This document shows positions 1 through 5,337 of a stretch of DNA of 8,887 nucleotides, piece by piece. Source of the DNA: JAAXQD01 sp035529735 (lineage in GTDB: Bacteria > Desulfobacterota > Desulfobacteria > Desulfobacterales > UBA11574); contig DATKWE010000007.1 in NCBI GenBank assembly GCA_035529735.1, positions 1-8,887 of the forward strand, written 5' to 3'. The notes under the pieces are model-generated. The model made no database searches. It was not told where the DNA came from and saw only the letters and a program-made list of their open reading frames with translations. Position 1 is the stretch's first letter. Every line of letters begins with the position of its first letter. A program made the position numbers and the translations under genes.

Positions 1-189
1 CCCGCAAATTTTTTCATTATTCCTTCAACATAAAGATAATATTGATTTAATATGCAATTAGGCAGACATGGCATGAAATTTGAACAGTATTGTTTATGCC
101 AACTCGAACTTCTCATTAAGAAAATTCGGGACAATCATGAAATTATACCCATTTAAACCCGCTCACCACTTAAACATAGGAGACAAACA

Positions 190-699
190 GTGGAGATTGA
201 AAAAGCGATTCAGACAGCCATGGATTACGAAACCAAAATTCGTGATATCTACCGGGATGCTTTCGAAAAGGTTTCTGATCCGGAAGGAAAGCGATTTTTC
301 AAAATGATGGAAGATGATGAGCAGTATCACCTTGATTATTTAATCGACAAACTCGATTTATGGCAAAAAACCGGGCAACTATCTGCTGAAAAGCTGGAAT
401 CTTCGATTCCATCGAAAGAAATCATCCAAAGAGCAACGAAAAAAATCGAGGCTCATATGGCTCAAAAAGACCTCAGCAGTATGAAAATCATCCTCAGCAG
501 GGCACTGAAAGCGGAAGTTGAAACAAGCAGTTTTTACCAGAACATGGTCAATGAAATGTCCGATGAGGGTCAAAAGATGTTCGCCCGTTTTCTGGAGATC
601 GAAGAGAACCACATCGCTGCGGTTCAGGCCGAATTGGACTATATCACGAAAACTGGATATTGGTTTGATTTCAAAGAGTTCGATATGGAAGAATTATAA
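190..699 (+). CDS. Rubrerythrin/ferritin-fold diiron protein
   Basis: This 169-aa, almost wholly helical protein has the four-helix ferritin-like pattern of the rubrerythrin family. The expected metal ligands are all visible in two matched half-sites: E14 then E44-x2-H47, and E109 then E138-x2-H141. Each lone Glu lies seven residues before a Tyr (Y21, Y116). The C-terminal rubredoxin-like Cys4 domain of classical rubrerythrin is absent, so this is the short, erythrin-like form. Such proteins bind a diiron centre in the cytoplasm and usually act in peroxide reduction or iron handling; which applies here cannot be told. The start is GTG at 190, chosen because AGGAG lies just upstream (about 178-182) and the protein begins cleanly with the first helix. 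The gene stands alone, and the next gene has its own promoter about 115 bp downstream of the stop. Family assignment is firm; the exact substrate is unknown. Confidence 0.88.
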   Translation: MEIEKAIQTAMDYETKIRDIYRDAFEKVSDPEGKRFFKMMEDDEQYHLDYLIDKLDLWQKTGQLSAEKLESSIPSKEIIQRATKKIEAHMAQKDLSSMKIILSRALKAEVETSSFYQNMVNEMSDEGQKMFARFLEIEENHIAAVQAELDYITKTGYWFDFKEFDMEEL

Positions 700-810
700 G
701 CAGAATTCCATTCGGCAAATTACCGAACATCCCGACATCGAGTCCATTATGTTTTTAAGTGAGCGATTAAAGCAACTTCTTTGTCAAGCGCTGCCAGATG
801 TTAGTTGAAT

Positions 811-843
811 TTGCTTGACAGAACCACATTGTGGTATTATTAG
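811..843 (+). promoter_or_regulatory. Candidate sigma70 promoter of the Cys-rich gene
   Basis: TTGACA at 815-820 is a perfect -35 box. With a 17-nt spacer the -10 would be TATTAG (838-843). An alternative pairing uses TTGCTT (811-816), an 18-nt spacer and TATTAT (835-840), preceded by an extended -10 TGG. Either would start transcription near 847-850, about 50 nt before the start codon at 901. The spacer contains a perfect palindrome (823-835), so repressor control is plausible. Confidence 0.55.
823..835. promoter_or_regulatory. Palindromic operator-like site in promoter spacer
   Basis: ACCACA-T-TGTGGT is a perfect 6+6 bp inverted repeat around one central base, lying between the -35 and -10 boxes of the candidate promoter. 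A dimeric repressor bound here would block RNA polymerase. The site matches no operator that I can name with confidence. As an RNA hairpin its loop would be too short, which favours a DNA-level site. Confidence 0.4.
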
Positions 844-900
844 TATGACATATAGTTATAAAATCCTTCCATTAACTGTATTAAAACATGGAGTTAAGCC

Positions 901-1140
901 ATGAAAAAAGATAGAAGTCCTGTACACGCCAAAGGCTACAGAAATGTCTTTTGTCCGCATTATCGAAACTGTCTCGACCATGCCAGTAAAAAATACTGGA
1001 ACTATTGGAATTGTATGGATTGCCGGTATAAATGTGATCAAGAACCCGTTATGGATGAACTCGTATCCAAGGAAAGCACAAGTCCGTATTACTCGATTTC
1101 ACCGGCCATTAACGGGAAGTTGAAGAATGTTTCAATATGA
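901..1140 (+). CDS. Small Cys-rich, probably metal-binding protein (79 aa)
   Basis: A 79-aa basic protein with five cysteines: C18, C24, C38, C41 and C45 (C-x5-C-x13-C-x2-C-x3-C), plus H20 and H27 in the same stretch. The spacing suggests a zinc-ribbon-like or other metal site in the first 45 residues, with an aromatic segment (Y32 W33 Y35 W36) between the halves. The remaining ~34 residues look low in structure. No signal peptide or membrane helix is present, so it should be cytoplasmic. I recall similar short 'CPHY..C' proteins from sulfate-reducing deltaproteobacteria but could not check, and none has a function I can name. The start is ATG 901 with GGAG at 890-893. Its own candidate promoter lies at 811-843, and a strong-RBS short ORF follows 40 bp after the stop. 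Coding status is likely because of the RBS, promoter and Cys pattern. Confidence 0.72.
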   Translation: MKKDRSPVHAKGYRNVFCPHYRNCLDHASKKYWNYWNCMDCRYKCDQEPVMDELVSKESTSPYYSISPAINGKLKNVSI

Positions 1141-1165
1141 AATCAGTCAACACTTGATAAAATAA

Positions 1166-1175
1166 AAGGAGGTGA
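1166..1175 (+). promoter_or_regulatory. Near-ideal Shine-Dalgarno before a mini-ORF
   Basis: AAGGAGGTGA is a full ten-base complement of the usual 16S rRNA 3' end, placed 5 nt before the ATG at 1181. It is by far the strongest ribosome-binding site in the window, yet the frame it serves stops after 24 codons. That makes the site the main reason to suspect a real small gene, or a damaged one, here. Confidence 0.7.
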
Positions 1176-1180
1176 AACAT

Positions 1181-1370
1181 ATGAAGCGGTTTACCATACC
1201 TAGAGTGGCTCACTGTAGCGGCGGCTGCAGTTTTCAGTCCCGGGCAAGACGTTAAACTGCCCAAGCCACCCATTTTTGACCCTCACCCGTATCTCAAATT
1301 TTCCCATTTTCATATAGAAATTTATCCCCAATTAAAATTCCCTTGCAGTTATCGATGGGGGCTGGCATAG
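1181..1370 (+). pseudogene. Strong-RBS short ORF, possibly a frameshifted ~61-aa protein
   Basis: From ATG 1181 the frame encodes 24 residues (beginning MKRFTIPRVAHCSGG) and stops at TAA 1253-1255. The neighbouring frame is open from 1185 to TAG 1368-1370. From 1203 on it reads like protein: EWLTVAAAVFSPGQ, then a Pro/His/aromatic-rich stretch (PKPPIFDPHPYLKFSHF), ending in YRWGLA. Joining the frames by removing one base near 1199-1202 would give about 61 residues: a basic start, a short hydrophobic segment and a proline-rich tail. I infer a single-base frameshift (mutation or sequencing error) in a small gene. Alternatives are a genuine 24-aa peptide containing C12 and C16, or a leader peptide. 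It lies 40 bp after the Cys-rich gene and may share its transcript. No family was recognised. Confidence 0.38.
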
Positions 1371-1410
1371 ATAACCTAAAATCAGAAAACACCACCACCA
1401 TACGAAGCGT

Positions 1411-1430
1411 TTACCAAAAAATTGGGGTAA
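1411..1430. repeat. Small inverted repeat upstream of usp
   Basis: TTACC (1411-1415) and GGTAA (1426-1430) flank a 10-nt A/T-rich loop, with an inner CCAA/TTGG pairing as an alternative. It lies about 80 bp before the universal stress protein start. There is no proper U tract, so it is a poor terminator, and it could be an operator half-site pair or chance. Confidence 0.2.
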
Positions 1431-1507
1431 AAAATTTAGGTTTGAGTAAAAAAGGGATCAACAGACGAAACATAAATCGAAAACCCATGAAAAGGAGACC
1501 CTGAAAG

Positions 1508-1978
1508 ATGAGCAAAAAAATATTAGTGGCCATCGACGATTCTGAAAATGCGTTGCGCGCAGTTGAATTTGTATCAAACTCTTTTTCTACGGACAATAAG
1601 ATTACCTTGTTTAACGTCATACAAGACACGGCCACCTTATGCGAAATGAACAGCCCTGAGTTAACGCCCTATTTTACATCTCAACAAAGCGCTTTTTGTC
1701 TGCTCGAAGATAAAAAAAAGGAGTTGGTTGGGCAAGCATTGAAAAAAGCCAAGGCGATGCTTTTAGACGCCGGATTCGACGAAAACAATATCACCACAAA
1801 AGCAGAGTTCAAAAATAAGGGGATCGCCAAAGATATTATGCAAGAAGCGCAAGACGGATATAACGTTATCGTTATGGGGAAAAGGGGTGTGTCAGGAATC
1901 AAAGATTTCCTTCTGGGGAGTATTTCTCAGAAAGTTTTCAACTTGGCAAAGGATGTATCCGTCTTATTTGTGAATTAG
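1508..1978 (+). CDS. Universal stress protein, UspA family, ATP-binding type
   Basis: A 156-aa single-domain Usp protein. The N-terminal strand and loop ILVAIDDSENA (residues 5-15) is the family signature, with the acidic residues (D10/D11) that contact nucleotide. Near the C-terminus the ATP-binding motif G-x2-G-x9-G-S is intact (G124, G127, G137, S138), placing it in the nucleotide-binding subgroup (MJ0577-like) and not the non-binding UspA subgroup. These proteins are cytoplasmic dimers linked to survival under starvation, oxygen or other stress; the partner here is unknown. The length is normal. The start is ATG 1508, with AGGAG about 11 nt upstream, slightly long spacing. It follows the Cys-rich gene and mini-ORF region and comes after a 137-nt gap with no clear promoter. 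There is no obvious terminator before panC. Confidence 0.92.
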   Translation: MSKKILVAIDDSENALRAVEFVSNSFSTDNKITLFNVIQDTATLCEMNSPELTPYFTSQQSAFCLLEDKKKELVGQALKKAKAMLLDAGFDENNITTKAEFKNKGIAKDIMQEAQDGYNVIVMGKRGVSGIKDFLLGSISQKVFNLAKDVSVLFVN

Positions 1979-2039
1979 CATGATTTTTCCCATGAATTTA
2001 GTTGGTTGAAAAAATATCCAGACGGGTCAAGTGTTTCGT

Positions 2040-2055
2040 TGGACCGTATTTTGCG
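2040..2055 (+). promoter_or_regulatory. Possible sigma54 (-24/-12) promoter upstream of panC
   Basis: TGGACCG-TATT-TTGCG keeps the invariant GG (2041-2042) and GC (2053-2054) exactly ten bases apart. It also has the C-G and TTGC parts of the consensus TGGCACG-N4-TTGCW; the CA after GG is changed to AC. Transcription would start near 2066. Sigma54 control of panC would be unusual, and no enhancer site was identified, so this may be chance. Confidence 0.25.
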
Positions 2056-2059
2056 CAGG

Positions 2060-2088
2060 TTGACATTGCATTTCCGTTGTTCTATGGT
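2060..2088 (+). promoter_or_regulatory. Sigma70 promoter of panC, very short leader
   Basis: TTGACA (2060-2065), a 17-nt spacer and TATGGT (2083-2088) form a good housekeeping promoter. The predicted start near 2095 would leave only about 11 nt before the GTG start codon at 2106, in keeping with the lack of a well-placed Shine-Dalgarno. The -35 box overlaps the downstream side of the possible sigma54 site. Confidence 0.5.
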
Positions 2089-2105
2089 TTTCAAAAAATT
2101 TTGAG

Positions 2106-2960
2106 GTGAATGTCATCGAAATCATATCCACCGTAACGGAGATTCAGGCGCGCTCTGATCGTATGCGCCGTCAGGGAAAGACCATCGTTTTTGTCCCCAC
2201 CATGGGATTTCTCCATGAAGGCCACCTGTCCCTGATGCGGGAGGGGAAGACCCATGGAGATGATCTGGTGGTGAGTATTTTTGTAAATCCGACCCAGTTC
2301 GGTCCCGGTGAAGACTTAGAGGCCTATCCCAGGGATCTTGAAAGAGATCTTGACCTGGTTCGAAAAGAAGGCGTAGATGCAGTATTTCTCCCGGATGTCC
2401 ATGAGATATACGGAGACAGATTTCAGACCTACGTCGAACTGGAGAAACTGCCGAATCACATTTGTGGAAATTCGAGGCCGGTGTTCTTTCAGGGCGTTGC
2501 AACCGTGGTTACCAAACTGTTTAATATTGTCAAACCCCATGTGGTTGTTTTTGGCCAGAAGGACTATCAGCAGCTTGTGATCGTACGCCAAATGGTGCGT
2601 GATCTTAATTTTGATATCACCGTCATCGGAGCCCCCACGGTTCGGGAACCTGACGGGCTCGCCATGAGTTCCCGAAATACCTACCTGACACCGGAACAGC
2701 GGGTGAGTGCTCTGTCCCTCTACCAATCCTTGATCAATGCACAGGCGCTTCTTGAGAGCGGAATAAAAGATGCATCAAAAATTATCGACTCGGCAACAGA
2801 TCTGATACGATCTCATCCGGATACCGAAATCGATTACATCGCCGTCTGTGATCCGGAAACCCTGGTTGATGTCAAAACCATCGACAGGCCGGTACGGATG
2901 GCCCTTGCCGTCAAAGTGGGAAAAGCCCGCCTCATTGACAACATGCTTCTGAAACCATAA
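2106..2960 (+). CDS. panC: Pantothenate synthetase (pantoate--beta-alanine ligase)
   Basis: PanC condenses D-pantoate with beta-alanine using ATP (via pantoyl-adenylate), the last step of pantothenate synthesis leading to CoA, in the cytoplasm. At 284 aa it has the usual full length. It carries the nucleotidyltransferase HIGH-type motif (PTMGFLHEGHLSLM, H37-x2-H40), FVNPTQFGPGEDL with Q64, the core CGNSRP...GVATVVTKLFNIV (120-142), FGQKDYQQL with K152 and Q155, and the KMSKS-like MSSRN (187-191). One local oddity is V126-F127 where many PanCs have Gly-His after SRP. The start is GTG 2106; an in-frame TGA at 2061 and no better codon between leave no real alternative. The Shine-Dalgarno is poor, with GAGG running into the start codon. 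panB and panD are not adjacent, and alr follows after about 230 bp. Assignment is very secure. Confidence 0.97.
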   Translation: MNVIEIISTVTEIQARSDRMRRQGKTIVFVPTMGFLHEGHLSLMREGKTHGDDLVVSIFVNPTQFGPGEDLEAYPRDLERDLDLVRKEGVDAVFLPDVHEIYGDRFQTYVELEKLPNHICGNSRPVFFQGVATVVTKLFNIVKPHVVVFGQKDYQQLVIVRQMVRDLNFDITVIGAPTVREPDGLAMSSRNTYLTPEQRVSALSLYQSLINAQALLESGIKDASKIIDSATDLIRSHPDTEIDYIAVCDPETLVDVKTIDRPVRMALAVKVGKARLIDNMLLKP

Positions 2961-2974
2961 ACTTACCTATGAAT

Positions 2975-2998
2975 CCGAAGACCCATCGGTTTGTTTTC
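2975..2998 (+). terminator. Weak terminator-like hairpin after panC
   Basis: CCGA (2975-2978), a 7-nt loop and TCGG (2986-2989) are followed by TTTGTTTT. The stem is only four base pairs, though AAACC (2952-2956) could also pair with GGTTT (2988-2992). It may slow or partly end panC transcription; confidence is low. Confidence 0.25.
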
Positions 2999-3083
2999 AA
3001 AATTAAGTTAAACCCAATTCGGTGTCGTCGGTTCTCTTTTTAGGCTTACTTTTGCAAGAGATTTATCCGACCCTGGAGGATTG

Positions 3084-3105
3084 AACCGTTAAAAAAAAGA
3101 CGGTT
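3084..3105. repeat. Perfect 6-bp inverted repeat upstream of alr
   Basis: AACCGT (3084-3089) and ACGGTT (3100-3105) flank a 10-base loop that is mostly A (eight in a row). No U tract follows on either strand, so it is not a standard terminator. A GGAGG at 3075-3079 lies just before it and leads only to a three-codon frame (TTG-AAC-CGT-stop). It may be an operator or an RNA hairpin in the alr leader. Confidence 0.3.
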
Positions 3106-3194
3106 AGATTTCGAAACGACGATACGGCGTGAAAACTCGAACAGGGCAGAAAGCAGCGGGTGTGGTTAAAACCTCAAAAACAAAAGGCCAATCA

Positions 3195-4304
3195 ATGAAT
3201 GCAAAGACCTACGCGGAGATCAATCTGGACCATCTGATTTACAATATCCGTGCCATCCAACAAAAGGTTTTTCCGTCCGAAATAATTCCGGTGGTAAAAG
3301 CGGATGCCTATGGGCACGGTGCTGTGGCCGTTACAAAACGTCTTGTGAAAGACGGTTTTAAAATTTTTGCGGTGGCAAAGTTTCAAGAGGCCATGGAATT
3401 ACGGGAAAGCGGAATATCTCAGCCGGTACTAATTTTTGGAAGGCTGTTTCCAAATGAAATTCCAGAGGCCATAAAGGCCGGTTTCAGAATCACCCTGTTT
3501 GGTGAAGCGGATATCCGCTGGATTGAAAAAGCCGGCCAGGAAAAACCGGCAAACGTCCATGTGAACGTTGAGACCGGTATGGGAAGAATCGGTGTTCTTC
3601 TGGACCGGGAACCCGCTTTCTTCGATGCCCTATTGCAGTCAAAACACTGTATCTGGGAAGGACTCTACTCACATTTTTCCACCTCGGATGAAAAGGACAA
3701 GACATACGCAAACCTTCAGTTGTCCAGATTTCAAAAGATACTTTCCCGTTTGAAAGAAAAAAATCAACAACCGGCGGTGATTCACATGGCCAACAGCGGT
3801 GCGGTTTTGGATATACCGGAAAGCACCTTCAAAGCTGTTCGACCCGGTATATTGTTGTACGGTCATTACCCCTCATCAGAGACGTCCCGATCGATAAAAC
3901 CGAGACAGGTGATGACCTTGAAAACATTTGTGGCCCATATACGGAAAATCCCGGCCGATTTTCCGGTGAGCTACGGCAGACGATGGACATCAAAAACCCC
4001 CACAACAATCGCTGTACTGCCCATCGGTTATGCCGATGGGATTCGTCGCGACTTGACGGACAAAGGTGAAGTTCTCGTCAAAGGAAAACGGTATCCAATG
4101 GTCGGCCGGGTCACCATGGATCACATCATGATCGATGTGGGCAAGGACCCGGTAAACCCCGGAGACGAAGTGATTTTATGGGGTGAAGGGGTGCAGGATT
4201 CCATTCAACTCCTCGATGTTGCAGAAAAATTAGGAACCATAACCTATGAATTGACCTGCGGTGTATCCAAACGCGTTCAGCGCATTTATGTTGGAGATCA
4301 ATAA
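3195..4304 (+). CDS. alr: Alanine racemase, PLP-dependent
   Basis: Alr interconverts L- and D-alanine, supplying D-Ala for peptidoglycan. The N-terminal alpha/beta barrel has the PLP-lysine motif VVKADAYGHG (K35 counting from ATG 3195), GMGRIGV after ETGM, and HMANSGA. The C-terminal domain has the catalytic tyrosine in SYGRRW (Y260), then VLPIGYADG and VGRVTMDHIMIDVG, where Cys is common at the T position. At 369 aa the length is typical. The frame extends upstream to GTG 3129 (391 aa), but that adds a basic, Ser/Thr/Lys-rich tail unlike the family and lacks a Shine-Dalgarno. ATG 3195 has AAAAGG seven bases upstream and puts the usual 'TYAEINLDHL' near the N-terminus, so it is preferred. The next ORF starts 11 nt after the stop and is likely co-transcribed. 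Confidence 0.95.
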   Translation: MNAKTYAEINLDHLIYNIRAIQQKVFPSEIIPVVKADAYGHGAVAVTKRLVKDGFKIFAVAKFQEAMELRESGISQPVLIFGRLFPNEIPEAIKAGFRITLFGEADIRWIEKAGQEKPANVHVNVETGMGRIGVLLDREPAFFDALLQSKHCIWEGLYSHFSTSDEKDKTYANLQLSRFQKILSRLKEKNQQPAVIHMANSGAVLDIPESTFKAVRPGILLYGHYPSSETSRSIKPRQVMTLKTFVAHIRKIPADFPVSYGRRWTSKTPTTIAVLPIGYADGIRRDLTDKGEVLVKGKRYPMVGRVTMDHIMIDVGKDPVNPGDEVILWGEGVQDSIQLLDVAEKLGTITYELTCGVSKRVQRIYVGDQ

Positions 4305-4315
4305 GGAAAATTATT

Positions 4316-4681
4316 TTGTATCTTGCCCAAAAGAAAATTAAGGGTCGAACGCATTATGCCATCCGTGAATCCTACCGGCAAAACCGTCAGTTTTTAAGCC
4401 GGGATCTGTTCGATCTGGGAACCGATCCTGCCCGTTTCATCGTTTATCCCGGCGGCAATTCTTTTTTCATCCACGAGTCCATCGAAGAACGGCTGAATGC
4501 GTTGAACGTTTATCCAGAACACCATGAGGTGGAAGATATATTCTGGCGTTTTTTGGACCCGGAGATCCGAAGGGCCTTGGAAACCTTTCGGAACCGTCAG
4601 ATGAACGCCAAAAGCCGTCGGGTCCCCAAGACGAATAAAACACCGGCTGCAGATCAGTTTCATGTTTTCGACCGGCGTTGA
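4316..4681 (+). CDS. N-terminal part of J-domain protein, ends at in-frame TGA
   Basis: This 121-codon frame starts at TTG 4316, with AAGGA (4303-4307) overlapping the alr stop codon, so it is translationally close to alr. The product begins MYLAQKKIKGRTHY and has an aromatic, mixed-charge core (RDLFDLGTDPARFIVYPGG, then an acidic helical part) and a basic, flexible end, RRVPKTNKTP. It shows no signal peptide, helix bundle or catalytic motif that I recognise. It stops at TGA 4679-4681 after FDRR, but the same frame stays open beyond the stop straight into the J-domain ORF. I therefore read it as the front half of one 335-codon gene. Whether the stop is a nonsense mutation, read through, or recoded cannot be settled here; a genuine separate 121-aa protein is possible. 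Confidence 0.62.
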   Translation: MYLAQKKIKGRTHYAIRESYRQNRQFLSRDLFDLGTDPARFIVYPGGNSFFIHESIEERLNALNVYPEHHEVEDIFWRFLDPEIRRALETFRNRQMNAKSRRVPKTNKTPAADQFHVFDRR

Positions 4682-4695
4682 ATTCTCTTTCTAAA

Positions 4696-4717
4696 GTGCG
4701 GTCGAACGGATCCGCGC
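4696..4717 (+). other. RNA hairpin just after the in-frame TGA
   Basis: GUGCGG (4696-4701) pairs with CCGCGC (4712-4717) as six base pairs including one G-U, around a 10-nt loop. It begins 15 nt after the TGA. The position resembles that of bacterial SECIS elements or read-through-stimulating stems, but the loop is larger than usual, and such a stem in coding sequence can be chance. Confidence 0.22.
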
Positions 4718-4750
4718 AGTATTGCCAGGGCCCCCCGTGCGCTATTTCAA

Positions 4751-5323
4751 GTGCTCAAAGCCAAATCCAGAGATGAAATCGAACAGATGATCATGGAAAT
4801 GGAGAGAATTCTGGGGGCCCGAGAACTTAAAACCTATGCGTATGTTATCTTTAATCTGCAGAATTTTTTCAACGAGTGGTTTGCGCAGACCGCACCGAAA
4901 ATGCTGGACCCGGAAAAGGTGGATGAACACTTTATAGCGGAAATCTGCCGACTGAACGGCGATTCGGGGTTCTGGGGCGGAATGGAATCCGGCGGCAGGT
5001 TGCATGAATACCTGGTTCGTTATGTGCTCATGTATTTCGATTACGATTACGCCACCGAATCATTTATTGAAGAATACATCCGAAATTTTATCAACAGCCG
5101 GAGGGATTACCGACCGCCGTTAAAATTCCGGAAGGCCGACCTGGATAGAGCCGGAGCCTTGTTCAAAGAGGCCCCTTCAGCGTTGAAAAAAATGAGTCGT
5201 AAAGACCTGGTTCGACGCTACCGGCAACGGGTTCAAAAACTTCATCCGGACAAAGGCGGTGACCACGAACGGTTCATCAAACTGACCCGGGCTTACCATG
5301 AATTGCTGAGGTCCAAGCCGTAA
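4751..5323 (+). CDS. J-domain protein, C-terminal part (DnaJ-like co-chaperone)
   Basis: If translated alone, this 190-aa protein starts at GTG 4751. The C-terminal ~45 residues form the recognisable half of a J domain: helix II is basic (LVRRYRQRVQKL), the HPD triplet (H165-P166-D167) that stimulates DnaK ATPase is intact, and GGDHERFIKLTRAYHELL is a standard helix III. No Gly/Phe-rich or zinc-finger region follows, so it is a J-domain-only co-chaperone. The first ~140 residues are helical and of unknown function. No Shine-Dalgarno precedes GTG 4751. The frame is open back to the TGA at 4679-4681, and the 23 codons between read as sense protein, so this is probably the back half of one gene with 4316-4681. 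It converges on the membrane gene 14 bp downstream. Confidence 0.78.
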   Translation: MLKAKSRDEIEQMIMEMERILGARELKTYAYVIFNLQNFFNEWFAQTAPKMLDPEKVDEHFIAEICRLNGDSGFWGGMESGGRLHEYLVRYVLMYFDYDYATESFIEEYIRNFINSRRDYRPPLKFRKADLDRAGALFKEAPSALKKMSRKDLVRRYRQRVQKLHPDKGGDHERFIKLTRAYHELLRSKP

Positions 5324-5337
5324 GTCAGACAGATCTC

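Noticed and set aside
80..307. 75-codon + strand frame before and into the ferritin-like gene
   Set aside because: It has no RBS and overlaps the start of the firm diiron gene in another frame.
711..727. TTCGG/CCGAA hairpin after the ferritin-like gene as terminator
   Set aside because: The stem has only five pairs and no T tract follows, so it does not qualify as an intrinsic terminator.
518..808. 96-codon + strand frame running past the ferritin-like stop
   Set aside because: It mostly overlaps the diiron gene in another frame and has no RBS or protein-like pattern in the non-overlapping tail.
1276..1304. TTGACC at 1276-1281 as a -35 box for usp
   Set aside because: No acceptable -10 box lies 16-18 nt downstream (TTTTCC at the expected place).
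2122..2726. Two long minus-strand frames (126 and 136 codons)
   Set aside because: Both lie inside panC, whose protein motifs are complete on the + strand. They are antisense shadows with no RBS-linked context.
3075..3092. GGAGG followed by TTG as the start of alr or a leader peptide
   Set aside because: The frame stops after three codons (TAA 3090-3092), with another stop at 3105, so it cannot start alr, and three codons are too few to call a gene.
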